A stretch of 64,000 nt of DNA, from NCBI RefSeq assembly GCF_000469135.2, contig NZ_CP048117.1, forward strand, positions 2,889,501 through 2,953,500, written 5' to 3'. The notes below the pieces were generated by a model. The model searched no databases. It saw only the letters and a program-made list of their open reading frames with translations, and had not been told where the DNA came from. Origin of the DNA: Bacillus sp. SB49 (GTDB lineage Bacteria; Bacillota; Bacilli; Bacillales; Halobacillaceae). This document shows, in pieces, positions 37,545 through 45,877 of the stretch; positions within the stretch are counted from its first letter, which is position 1, and every line of letters begins with the position of its first letter. Made by a program: the position numbers and the translations under genes.

Positions 37545-38972
37545 ATGATCGAGACACATAATCCAGAATCTTATATCAAAAGCCTGCCTGTACAGAACGA
37601 AGAAGAATGGGAAAACGCATTTAAGGATGCCTACGCAGACTTCCAGCACAAAATCGTTGTTCTTGATGATGATCCCACTGGTGTGCAGACTGTACACGGC
37701 GTTACCGTTTTTACCGACTGGGAGGAAGCGACGATCCGCAAAGGCTTTGAAGAAGACGGACAGATCTTCTTCATCTTGACGAATTCCCGTGCTTTCCGTG
37801 CGAAGAAGACGGAAGAAGTCCACAGAAGAATCGCCGCTCGTGTCGAGCAGATTGCACAGGAAAACAACACTCCCTATCTTCTAATCAGTCGGGGAGATTC
37901 GACACTTCGCGGCCACTACCCATTAGAGACAGAAGTATTAAAAAACGAATTGGAACGAAGGTCAGAACGCAGGATTGATGGGGAAGTAATCCTTCCTTAT
38001 TTTAAGGAAGGAGGAAGGCTGACGGTGGAGGGCGTTCACTATATCGTCAGCGACGGAAGCTGGACCCCCGTTGGAGAATCGGAATTTGCCGGAGACCGGA
38101 CGTTCGGCTTCTCAGCCAGTCACCTGGGCGACTATGTGGAAGAAATGACCGATGGTGCTTACAAGGCTGAAGACGTTACTCATGTCACACTCGCTTCTAT
38201 ACGCCAAGGCGAAATCGAAGCGATTACAGACCAACTGATGAAGGTCGATCATTTCGGCAAAGTCATCGTCGATGCCGTGACGGAAACAGATGTAAAAGTA
38301 TTTACCATCGCTCTCATCCAGGCACTCCAGTCTGGAAAAGAATTCTTATATCGAACGGCGGCAACCTTTACGAAAATTGTAGGCAATATCCATTCAAAGC
38401 CTCTGTTGACGAAAGAAGAACTCGTCCATGACCGGTCTGAACAAGGCGGACTTGTCGTTGTCGGTTCCCATGTCCAAAAGACGACAGACCAGCTGGAGCA
38501 GTTAAAAACGATCTCCGGCCTTCACTTCATCGAATTCAACAGCCACCTTGTTCTTGAACCAAAAGCATTCCGTGAAGAAGTGGAACGTGTGAGACGAGAA
38601 GCAGATGAGAAAGTGGAAGAGGGAACATCAACTGTTATTTACACAAGAAGGGACCGTCTGGAGTTGGGGGACGGCCAGGAAGAGAAAGAGCTGATGCTTT
38701 CCGTCCAGATATCGGAAGCCGTAACAGCCATCGTCCGGCAGTTAAAGAGCTCTCCGAAATATATCATCGCTAAGGGTGGTATTACTTCAAGCGACGTTGG
38801 GACAAATGGTCTTGGTGTAAAACAGGCGACGGTCAAAGGACAGGTGGCTCCAGGTGTACCTGTTTGGGAGACGAGCGAAGAAAGCAAATACCCACACCTC
38901 CCGTATATTATTTTCCCGGGCAACGTCGGAACAATCCATACATTGAAAGAAGTCGTCGCGTTGATCGACTAA
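37545..38972 (+). CDS. DUF1537 four-carbon acid sugar kinase family protein (OtnK/DtnK-like)
   Basis: A 475-residue kinase. The N-terminal sugar-binding domain has VLDDDPTGVQTVHG near residue 35 and SRGDSTLRGHYPLE near 110. The C-terminal nucleotide domain has VVGSHVQKTT, AKGGITSSDVG near 410 and VWETSEES...PYIIFPGNVG. Characterised members phosphorylate D-threonate, L-threonate or D-erythronate after C-2 oxidation. Of three in-frame ATG codons (37536, 37539, 37545) the last has AAAGG at the right distance. It lies between the dehydrogenase and permease genes. Confidence 0.88.
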   Translation: MIETHNPESYIKSLPVQNEEEWENAFKDAYADFQHKIVVLDDDPTGVQTVHGVTVFTDWEEATIRKGFEEDGQIFFILTNSRAFRAKKTEEVHRRIAARVEQIAQENNTPYLLISRGDSTLRGHYPLETEVLKNELERRSERRIDGEVILPYFKEGGRLTVEGVHYIVSDGSWTPVGESEFAGDRTFGFSASHLGDYVEEMTDGAYKAEDVTHVTLASIRQGEIEAITDQLMKVDHFGKVIVDAVTETDVKVFTIALIQALQSGKEFLYRTAATFTKIVGNIHSKPLLTKEELVHDRSEQGGLVVVGSHVQKTTDQLEQLKTISGLHFIEFNSHLVLEPKAFREEVERVRREADEKVEEGTSTVIYTRRDRLELGDGQEEKELMLSVQISEAVTAIVRQLKSSPKYIIAKGGITSSDVGTNGLGVKQATVKGQVAPGVPVWETSEESKYPHLPYIIFPGNVGTIHTLKEVVALID

Positions 38973-38995
38973 ATCCTTTGAAGAGGTGAACCCTA

Positions 38996-40345
38996 ATGCT
39001 AACAGGAAATCTACTGATTCTCGTGTTCTTCCTTTCTTTGGCTCTCCTATTCTTCCTTATTCTAAAGGTCAAGCTTGAGCCGTTTCTTTCTTTACTTGCT
39101 GTGGCATTGATGACAGGTCTGATCATCGGCATGCCGGTTTCGGAAATTCCAGGCATTATCGTCGGCGGTTTCGGTAACACACTGGCAGGGGTCGGTATTC
39201 TTATCGGCCTCGGCGTCATCTTCGGCCAGTTCCTCGCCGCTTCCGGTGCTATCGAAAAAATCGCCAAGTCCATCCTGACCGTCTTTGGACTCAAGAAGTC
39301 CCCGGCAGGTCTTGGTCTTACTGGAGCTACGGTTGGTATTCCCGTTTACTTTGACGCCGCTTTCGTCATCCTATCCGGGCTTGTCCGCAGCTTATCCCGT
39401 CGTACCGGCATTTCGATCGTCACCTTTGTCACAGCTCTCGGGGTCGGTTTGATCGTTTCCCACAGTATGATTGCCCCAACTCCGGGCCCGCTCGTTGTCG
39501 CAGAAAATACCGGTGCTGATTTAGGACTATTCATTTTATACGGATTAATCTGCGCCATTCCTGCGACGCTTGTCGGGGGATACTTATACGGTACATTCAT
39601 CGGTAAACGCGTCCGCTCCGGTCAGGATGAGGACGCGTCTGCCGAAGTGGCAGCGACCGTTGAAGAAACAGGACCGACGATCAGCACCGGCTTATCGTTT
39701 ACCATCCTCCTGCTTCCTATCGTATTGATTCTTCTGAATACGGTTACAAATTTAGCGGTACCGAATACGGGATTCGCAAGCATTATCGGACTGATCGGAG
39801 ATAAAAACGTCGCGTTGTTCCTCAGTGTCCTCGTTGCGATTATCGTGCTGCCAAAATACATTCAAAAACCTAACCAAACGTTGTATAACGAAGCGCTTAG
39901 TACATCAGGAAGCATCCTGCTTATTACAGGAGCCGGCGGAGGATTTGGTGCCGTAATAAATGAAAGCGGTATCGGAGATCATTTGATTCAGACGATGCAG
40001 AGCTGGAGTATCCCGGTCATCCTGCTTGCCTTCCTGTTTTCTCAAATTCTGCGCGCTTCCCTCGGTTCCACGACTGTTGCGCTTGTCACCACTTCCAGCA
40101 TCATGGGACCGATGATCGTAGAACTGGGCGTCTCCCCTGTTCTTGTCGGTCTGGCGATCTGTGCCGGTGGTGTCGGGTTATCCCTTCCGAACGATTCCGG
40201 ATTCTGGGTGGTCAATCGGTTCAGCAAGCTCTCTGTTCCAGATACACTGAAGGCCTGGACACTCGGTGGATTTATTGCCGGGGTCAGTGCTCTTGTTATG
40301 GTCTTCCTCCTGAGTCTGTTCAGCGGCATCCTGCCTGGCATATAA
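38996..40345 (+). CDS. GntP-family gluconate/sugar-acid permease
   Basis: A 449-residue protein with about 12 transmembrane helices and the GntP features PVYFDAAFVIL near residue 117, SHSMIAPTPGPL near 155 and the late SLPNDSGFWVVNRFS. It imports a sugar acid with protons, presumably the substrate of the operon. It is the last gene before a terminator. An aldolase-like decarboxylase (OtnC) or PdxA2, which usually completes these pathways, is not next to it. Confidence 0.92.
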   Translation: MLTGNLLILVFFLSLALLFFLILKVKLEPFLSLLAVALMTGLIIGMPVSEIPGIIVGGFGNTLAGVGILIGLGVIFGQFLAASGAIEKIAKSILTVFGLKKSPAGLGLTGATVGIPVYFDAAFVILSGLVRSLSRRTGISIVTFVTALGVGLIVSHSMIAPTPGPLVVAENTGADLGLFILYGLICAIPATLVGGYLYGTFIGKRVRSGQDEDASAEVAATVEETGPTISTGLSFTILLLPIVLILLNTVTNLAVPNTGFASIIGLIGDKNVALFLSVLVAIIVLPKYIQKPNQTLYNEALSTSGSILLITGAGGGFGAVINESGIGDHLIQTMQSWSIPVILLAFLFSQILRASLGSTTVALVTTSSIMGPMIVELGVSPVLVGLAICAGGVGLSLPNDSGFWVVNRFSKLSVPDTLKAWTLGGFIAGVSALVMVFLLSLFSGILPGI

Positions 40346-40348
40346 AAT

Positions 40349-40385
40349 AAAGCCCGTCGTTCCAATGGAACCGACGGGCTTTTTA
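40349..40385. terminator. Terminator after the GntP permease gene
   Basis: AAAGCCCGTCG and CGACGGGCTTT form the stem, with a T tract on the plus strand and A residues on the other side. Confidence 0.88.
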
Positions 40386-40420
40386 ACTTTCCTGTTCCGC
40401 TTGCTTATACGTGTGAAACC

Positions 40421-40858
40421 TCAGTTTTCATACGATGTTTCCGCCTTAATTACCTGTGTGCCTCCGATGAAATCATGGATGGCCCGTTTATCTTCCCGGA
40501 AAATGACCATGAAAATGCTGACGATAATGGTCACTCCGAAGCTCACGATACTTAGCAGGTAATAGCCGACGAATTCTCGAAGAATCATATTCGATAATTT
40601 CACCTGCCCCCCATCTTCATAACGATGCACCCTGATTTTACAAATTCGCTTACCAAGGACATAACCACTCCAGATTAACGGTGTGATGATTAAGTAAAAG
40701 GTGTAGAGCAGCTGCTACTCCAACGTGTCCGCCCAATCGGTTGAAAATTCCCCGGTAATCGCAAAATAAAGCAGTCCAATTACAGAGACGAGGATTAATG
40801 AATCAAGGAACGAAGCGAGCAGTCTCGATCCGAACCCTGCTGGTTGTTTACGTTCCAC
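40421..40858 (-). pseudogene. RDD-family membrane protein gene interrupted by an in-frame stop
   Basis: From the GTG at 40858 (AAAGGGGGAG upstream) the frame encodes an RDD-type membrane protein of 145 residues with FGSRLLASFLDSLI near residue 9, three transmembrane helices and HDFIGGTQVI near the end. Codon 48 (40717-40715) is TAG, between TDWADTLE and QLLYTFYL. The frame is open on both sides and the family match continues unbroken, so one base change explains it (for example CAG or TGG to TAG). It could also be a sequencing error. The downstream part alone begins with no good start. Confidence 0.8.
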
Positions 40859-40935
40859 GGGATCTCCCCCTTTTTCTCTTTCTACAATACCCTACGATTT
40901 TACCAGAGCTGACAGGCGGACATCCAGTCATGATA

Positions 40936-40974
40936 ATAGAGAGGCCGGGAGGATTATCTGCCCGGCCTCTCTAT
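40936..40974 (-). terminator. Terminator after the VOC-family gene
   Basis: AGAGAGGCCGGG and CCCGGCCTCTCT are 12-base complementary arms. It lies directly beyond the VOC gene stop. Confidence 0.85.
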
Positions 40975-41468
40975 TAATAAGCGCCTTCTGAATAAGTCAG
41001 TTCATAACTGTGGGTGTATATTTCAAAGATATTTCCGAATGGGTCTTCCACATAGACCATTTTAAACGGTTTTTCTCCAGGATAATATTCCCGGATCGGC
41101 ATGCGCTGTTTCCCACCATGAGCCTTGATCTTATCGACCATGCCTTCAATATCCGGGTCTTGAATACAGAAGTGAAAAATACCGGTCTTCCAATACTCGA
41201 AGTTGTTCTCCGGTTTTTCATTATTCGGGAATTCAAACATCTCCACTCCGATCTTATCTCCTGTAGCCAGGTGGGCGATCCGGAATTCCTCCCAATCATT
41301 CCCGAAGACGTCCCGGCACATCTGGCCGATTGGTGAATCATCATTTTTCACAGGAGACGGGGCCATAATGACATACCAGCCGAAGACCTCTGTATAAAAT
41401 TTAACTGCTTCATCCAAATCAGGAACGGATAGACCTATATGAGAAAACGAGCGTGGATATGGTAGCAT
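40974..41468 (-). CDS. VOC-superfamily protein (glyoxalase/dioxygenase fold)
   Basis: A 164-residue protein with one VOC module pair: FSHIGLSVPDLDEAVKFY near residue 8 with the first metal His, GVEMFEF near 80, GIFHFCIQDPD with a second His near 105, and the VEDPFGNIFEIYTHS C-terminal Glu. Metal-dependent lyase, isomerase or ring-cleaving activity is possible; the substrate is unknown. The ATG at 41468 follows AGGAGGAAG. It is divergent from an HxlR regulator, which suggests induction by electrophiles or aromatic compounds. Confidence 0.85.
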   Translation of the reverse strand: MLPYPRSFSHIGLSVPDLDEAVKFYTEVFGWYVIMAPSPVKNDDSPIGQMCRDVFGNDWEEFRIAHLATGDKIGVEMFEFPNNEKPENNFEYWKTGIFHFCIQDPDIEGMVDKIKAHGGKQRMPIREYYPGEKPFKMVYVEDPFGNIFEIYTHSYELTYSEGAY

Positions 41469-41525
41469 AATACTTCCTCCTAGTTTCTTTTTTCTTTCAG
41501 AACCCATTATAATAAGGAGAAGTTC

Positions 41526-41535
41526 CTTACGTAAG
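41526..41535. promoter_or_regulatory. Palindrome between the VOC and HxlR genes (operator candidate)
   Basis: CTTACGTAAG is a perfect 10-bp palindrome 58 bases before the VOC start and 52 bases before the regulator start, the expected place for a shared operator. Confidence 0.45.
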
Positions 41536-41586
41536 TATGCACTTTTTTGTAAGACACTAACCCGCAGGTAAGAAAGGAAGGAAGAA

Positions 41587-41940
41587 ATGGATGCATCTTT
41601 GGATTCTAACGGAAAACTAAAATGTTCAATTGAGTACACATTGAACAAAATAGGCGGCAAGTGGAAAACGGTCATCCTCTGGCACCTGACCGTCGATGGT
41701 ACACATCGGTACAATGCACTCCGCAGACTTCTTCCCGGCGTCTCCCATAAAGTTTTGAGTCAACAGCTGAAAGAGATGGAAGAAGATGGATTTATCGATA
41801 GAACTGCTTATAATACAATCCCCCCGAAAGTGGAGTACTCAATCACGGCTTCCGGGAAAACACTACTTCCTATTTTGGAAGCCATGCACCGCTGGGGAAC
41901 AGAACATGGATCCGAATCTAACGAGAAAGGAGAATTATAA
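41587..41940 (+). CDS. HxlR-family winged-helix regulator with N-terminal Cys
   Basis: A 117-residue winged-helix protein. KCSIEYTLNKIGGKWKTVILWHL places a single Cys near residue 15 just before the first core helix, as in the redox- and quinone-sensing YodB/CatR/HypR proteins. FIDRTAYNTIPPKVEYSIT is the HxlR wing. It probably controls the divergent VOC gene and itself. It overlaps the next small gene by one base (TAATG). Confidence 0.9.
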   Translation: MDASLDSNGKLKCSIEYTLNKIGGKWKTVILWHLTVDGTHRYNALRRLLPGVSHKVLSQQLKEMEEDGFIDRTAYNTIPPKVEYSITASGKTLLPILEAMHRWGTEHGSESNEKGEL

Positions 41941-42164
41941 TGGGTTTATGGCAGAAAGGACTGCTCGCTTTTGCACTACTCGCTTTTCTATACTCCTTAA
42001 TGAACCAAAGCACGTCGATAGAGATCACACTTTTCACTGCCGGTTTGATCCTTATCGCTTTCGGTTGGCAGTTTATGACAGATGACAAGAAAACAATCGG
42101 ATTTATCTATATCATTCCAGGAGGATTCTTCTCTTTCATCGGCCTGATGGCTTGGCTGACATAA
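41940..42164 (+). CDS. Small two-helix membrane protein
   Basis: A 74-residue protein with a first hydrophobic segment (residues 5-22), a second (28-46) and a third (52-73), and a short charged TDDKK loop. Its start overlaps the HxlR stop (TAATG) and GAAAGGAG precedes it, so it is translated with the regulator. The family is not recognised. Confidence 0.75.
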   Translation: MGLWQKGLLAFALLAFLYSLMNQSTSIEITLFTAGLILIAFGWQFMTDDKKTIGFIYIIPGGFFSFIGLMAWLT

Positions 42165-42299
42165 CTGTTTTCGCTACTCTGTACAAATGAAATAAAAATA
42201 AATAAAACTTTTTTCGTCAAAAAGTGATCCAAGCTTCTCTCCTCTCCGATAGCTGAGTGAAAGAAAACAAATAAGACTCAAAAAGGAGAGGAAACAACA

Positions 42300-43631
42300 A
42301 TGAAGTTTAAACGAATTTTTGCCGTATTGATGGCAGTCATGCTTATGGTTCCATCCCTCGCATTCGCAGACAGTAAGGATGAGGCGAAAACACCGGTCCA
42401 AACACCGGCCGCTGATTTAAGAGCTGACTTAAGCAGTCTACTTTCCGCTCACTTTGAATACCAAGTACTTACAGCAATCAAAACCTATCAGGACGCTCCT
42501 GATGCTGACGTTGCCCGTGAAATGCTCGAGAAAAATGCCGATGAAATGACAGCTGCAATCGAGTCCCTGTACGGGGAAGAAGGCGCGAAGCAGTTCGCAG
42601 ACATCCTTTCCTCCCAGTATGAAGACAGCACTCAATTGGGACAAGCTCTGAAAGACGGCGACACGACAGAAGCTTCTCAAGCACTTACAGAAGACTTCCC
42701 GAAAGAGTTCGGTGCCTTCCTTGGAACAGCTACAGAAGGCAATCTTCCAGCTGAAACAGCAACAGAAGTATTGATGGCTCATGAGCAGGATGTCATCGAT
42801 GTTGCAACAAGTTATGTAAATGGTAACTACGAAGAAGCTTACAATCAGTTTGATGAAGGTTTCGAGCGCATGTACACAATCGGTACAGCTCTTTCTGACG
42901 CTATTGTTAAGCAAATGCCTGAAAAGTTCAATGATACAAAAGCCGTCACACCAGCTGCCGACCTTCGCATGACATTCAATCAGCTTCTGGGTGTACACTT
43001 CGGCTACCAGACACTTACAAGCCTGAAACAGACCCAAGGTGCGGATGATGCAGAGATCGTAACAGAGAAACTGGAAGAAAACGCTATGGATATGAAAGCT
43101 GCCGTTTCCTCTATCTACGGTGAGGAAGGCGCACAACAATTTGCTGATATCTTCGCTTCCCAGTATAAAGACAGTGCAGACCTTGGTATGGCGATGATGA
43201 ACGAAGATATGGATAAAGCGGACGCAGCGAAACAGTCCCTTACTCAGGATTTCCCGAAAGAACTGGGTGCTTTCCTTGAGACAGCAACAGAAGGCAACCT
43301 CCCTGCTGAAACAGCTGAACAAGTACTGATGGCTCACGAACAAGATGTGCTTGACGTCGTTTCTTCTTATATAGATGAAGATTACGAAATGGCTTACCAG
43401 ACATACGACGAAGGGTTCAAACGTATGTCCACAATTGGAACGGCTCTTTCCGGAGCAATCGCGACACAAATGCCGGACAAATTCTCTTCTGAAGTAATGC
43501 CTGAAACAATGCCTGATACAGGTATGGGTGGAACAGCTTCCAACTCCATGTCCATGTGGGTATGGATGGCAGCAGCTGTCCTTGCAGTCGGTGGAGCTTT
43601 CGCCGTAGCCCGTAAAAAAACAAACGCATAA
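42300..43631 (+). CDS. Two-repeat surface protein with MPDTG sortase-type signal
   Basis: A 443-residue secreted protein. Residues 1-23 are a signal peptide. Two tandem copies of a helical domain (about 35-212 and 217-397) are more than half identical by eye, each with TPAADLR, a His in (A/V)HF(E/G)YQ, YGEEGA(K/Q)QFAD, DFPKE(F/L)GAFL, ATEGNLPAET and VLMAHEQDV. The end is MPDTG (404-408), a hydrophobic helix and ARKK, the layout of an LPxTG wall anchor with Met for Leu. No sortase gene is adjacent. The function is unknown; the conserved His and acidic residues could bind metal. Confidence 0.88.
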   Translation: MKFKRIFAVLMAVMLMVPSLAFADSKDEAKTPVQTPAADLRADLSSLLSAHFEYQVLTAIKTYQDAPDADVAREMLEKNADEMTAAIESLYGEEGAKQFADILSSQYEDSTQLGQALKDGDTTEASQALTEDFPKEFGAFLGTATEGNLPAETATEVLMAHEQDVIDVATSYVNGNYEEAYNQFDEGFERMYTIGTALSDAIVKQMPEKFNDTKAVTPAADLRMTFNQLLGVHFGYQTLTSLKQTQGADDAEIVTEKLEENAMDMKAAVSSIYGEEGAQQFADIFASQYKDSADLGMAMMNEDMDKADAAKQSLTQDFPKELGAFLETATEGNLPAETAEQVLMAHEQDVLDVVSSYIDEDYEMAYQTYDEGFKRMSTIGTALSGAIATQMPDKFSSEVMPETMPDTGMGGTASNSMSMWVWMAAAVLAVGGAFAVARKKTNA

Positions 43632-43641
43632 TCATAGATAG

Positions 43642-43678
43642 AAAAAAGCAGGAAGCCTAAGGCTTCCTGCTTTTTTTG
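43642..43678. terminator. Bidirectional terminator between the repeat-protein and ggt genes
   Basis: AAAAAGCAGGAAGCC and GGCTTCCTGCTTTTT pair around TAA, with A and T tracts on both sides. Confidence 0.9.
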
Positions 43679-43697
43679 GACTTTCAAAAGTAAATTC

Positions 43698-45347
43698 CTA
43701 CTCTTCTTTAACCTGCCAGGCACCACCGCGGCGGTCGTCTCCGACGCCGTACATGGTGCTGTTCTGCTTATCAACGACCAGCCCCTGGATTCCACCGTAA
43801 TAGAACGGAGAATCCTCCAAATGGACGGTGTATCCACGTTCTGTAAGCTTCTGCCTCGTTTCCTCATCGAATTCCTTCTCGACATAAATATCGTCATCTT
43901 CGATGTAGAAACGCGGTTCCTTGACCGCATCCTCGAGCGGTTCCTCATACACAAGGTTTCTGGTAAGTACTTGTGTCAACACCATTGGAATCCGTTTTCC
44001 TCCCGGCGTACCGATTCCGATCAATTGATCTTCATTCCTCAGTATCGTCGGCGCTGTAAAGCTCCTTGGGTGTTTCCCTGGTTCATACTTGTTCGCACCT
44101 GTTTCGCTCTTGCTGAAATTCCGCATCGTATCATTCAGAAAGACACCAGCGACGTTCTGACCGGACCCGAAAAAGTTACTCAGTGAGTGCGTTGCCGTAA
44201 CGACCATTCCGTCTTTATCAATAACTACAAAGTGGGTCGTGTTATCATCATCCTCTTCGTCCGCTACCGAATCGTTGACTTGGTAATCTTCAGACAATCG
44301 GTCCATAGAAATAGTCGAAGCCATCTCTTCTGCATAATCGATATCTGTAAGCTTGTCGAAGTCATTGTCAAAATAACGGGGATCGGCTATTTCACTCAAC
44401 CGATCATGATACGTCCGCTTCGATATTTCTCCAATTAAGTGGATGAAGTCCGCATCATTTCCCTGCGCACTCTTAATATCAAGCATGTCTGCCATCTGCA
44501 GTGACTGAATCAATGTCGGTCCTGCAAGAGGAGGTGCTGCCGAATACACGTCATACCCGGCAAACTTCCCGTGAACAGCTTCATCCTTTTGAATCTCATA
44601 GGAAGTGAAATCACTCTTTTTAAGACCGTCGACATGTGCAACGATTTCATCTGCGATTGGTCCATTGTAAAACGCATCTGCTCCGTCCTTTTGAATCAAA
44701 CGCAGCGTTTCAGCCAAATCCTTCTGGACGAGCGTTTCATTCGGCTGGATCGGACGCCCTTCCGGGAAGAAGTTCGGCGTATCCGAAGCACGCATCCTGT
44801 AGGAAGCGGCCGTCAAACGTTCCGTGATGAAGCGGTCGTTGGCAAATCCGTTCTCCGCATACCCGATGGCAGGCTCGATCAGTTCTGCCATATCCACCGT
44901 TCCATAGTCCTCATGCACAGCCTCCATCCCTTTGACTACACCAGGAATGGCAAAATTACTTGCCGGCTTAGCTCCGGATGGGGGAGCGATTTCTTTATAC
45001 TTATAGTTAACCGGTGTCTCTTCTCCGGAAGGCAGGACGAGCATCTCTCCTCCACCGCCGATTCCGGAACCGTACGGCTCAACGACCCCCAGCGTATAGC
45101 TGACCGCTACTGCGGCATCTACAGCATTTCCGCCGTTTTCCAATACTTCCATACCGACTTTGACTGCAAGTGGATGGGAGGAGCTGACCCCGTACCCATT
45201 CGCCGTTTCCAAGGCCGGTGTTGACTCGACCTCATAATCCGTTTCGTCACTTTTCAGGAAATCGAATTTTCCTTGACTGTAATAAATGAAACCGACGCCT
45301 AAAATGACGACGATAAATAAGGTGATGAATATACCTTTATTCTCCAA
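43698..45347 (-). CDS. ggt: Gamma-glutamyltransferase, membrane-anchored, of the PGA capsule locus (CapD-like)
   Basis: A 549-residue GGT-family protein with an N-terminal signal-anchor (6-23) and not a cleavable lipobox. GSGIGGGGEML (near 94) and PLAGPTLIQSLQ are family motifs. The autocleavage nucleophile is Thr370 in DDDNTTHF, giving large and small subunits. In B. anthracis the GGT-like CapD cuts poly-gamma-glutamate and links it to peptidoglycan; in B. subtilis related enzymes degrade it. The TTG start has AAGGGAG upstream. It is last in line after pgsBCA but behind a terminator, so it may have its own promoter in the 125-base gap. Confidence 0.92.
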   Translation of the reverse strand: MENKGIFITLFIVVILGVGFIYYSQGKFDFLKSDETDYEVESTPALETANGYGVSSSHPLAVKVGMEVLENGGNAVDAAVAVSYTLGVVEPYGSGIGGGGEMLVLPSGEETPVNYKYKEIAPPSGAKPASNFAIPGVVKGMEAVHEDYGTVDMAELIEPAIGYAENGFANDRFITERLTAASYRMRASDTPNFFPEGRPIQPNETLVQKDLAETLRLIQKDGADAFYNGPIADEIVAHVDGLKKSDFTSYEIQKDEAVHGKFAGYDVYSAAPPLAGPTLIQSLQMADMLDIKSAQGNDADFIHLIGEISKRTYHDRLSEIADPRYFDNDFDKLTDIDYAEEMASTISMDRLSEDYQVNDSVADEEDDDNTTHFVVIDKDGMVVTATHSLSNFFGSGQNVAGVFLNDTMRNFSKSETGANKYEPGKHPRSFTAPTILRNEDQLIGIGTPGGKRIPMVLTQVLTRNLVYEEPLEDAVKEPRFYIEDDDIYVEKEFDEETRQKLTERGYTVHLEDSPFYYGGIQGLVVDKQNSTMYGVGDDRRGGAWQVKEE

Positions 45348-45473
45348 GCATTCGCGCTCCCTTCCTCTTCCATAGCCACTGACTTATCATCTGCTTCTAT
45401 TAATTTAATACACTATGTGGCAAAAATAACGTTCCTAATTATAAGCGATTTCTCCCGGAAGAACAATACGACG

Positions 45474-45504
45474 AAAAAAGCACACCGTTGTCGATGTGCT
45501 TTGG
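45474..45504 (-). terminator. Terminator between the small pgs-locus gene and ggt
   Basis: On the minus strand AAAGCACATCG pairs with CGGTGTGCTTT (one T-G pair) around ACAA, followed by TTTTTT. It would end most pgsBCA transcripts before ggt. Confidence 0.8.
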
Positions 45505-45507
45505 GTA

Positions 45508-45846
45508 TTAAGACCCTAACTGGTACTTTTCGTAGTAGTCCGCTTTGTTCGCTTCCCAATCGGCAAGGGAAGTTTCATAGACTTGCTGGCCTTCTTCATC
45601 ATAGACGCGGACGACACTGCCGTCGCTTGTGATGGCGTATTCTTTCTCTGCTTCATTCGACACAGCTTCCATATTATCAGAGCCTCTGGTCACAGGCTGT
45701 GCTTCCGCTTCTTCCTGCTGTTTCTGGAATGTCTCAATATGCACTTCCTCGTTCGCTGAAAGAGATTCTACCTGTTTGAATTGTGTCATAAAAACAAGAG
45801 CAGCAGCCAACAAAGCAAAGGGTACGATTGATTTAACTAGTTTCAT
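45508..45846 (-). CDS. Small membrane-anchored protein in the PgsE/CapE position
   Basis: A 112-residue protein with an N-terminal hydrophobic segment (about 7-22), a Glu/Gln-rich stretch (EEVHIETFQKQQEEAEAQ) and a short folded-looking tail (YAITSDGSVVRVYDEEGQ). It follows pgsA by 31 bases and AAGGAG precedes the ATG. PgsE and CapE, known from this place, are only about 50 residues, so this is either a longer form or a different accessory protein. No sequence similarity can be claimed. Confidence 0.75.
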   Translation of the reverse strand: MKLVKSIVPFALLAAALVFMTQFKQVESLSANEEVHIETFQKQQEEAEAQPVTRGSDNMEAVSNEAEKEYAITSDGSVVRVYDEEGQQVYETSLADWEANKADYYEKYQLGS

Positions 45847-45877
45847 TATCTATAAGCTCCTTATGATAAAAATGAAA

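Noticed and set aside
42438-43469. A 343-codon open frame on the minus strand opposite the two-repeat surface protein
   Set aside because: It is rich in Cys, Phe and His in a low-complexity way, mirrors the codon bias of the plus-strand gene, shows the same internal repeat, and has no ribosome site. It is an antisense shadow.
44571-45224. A 217-codon plus-strand frame opposite ggt
   Set aside because: The GGT motifs on the minus strand are unambiguous. The plus frame is a by-product of codon usage.
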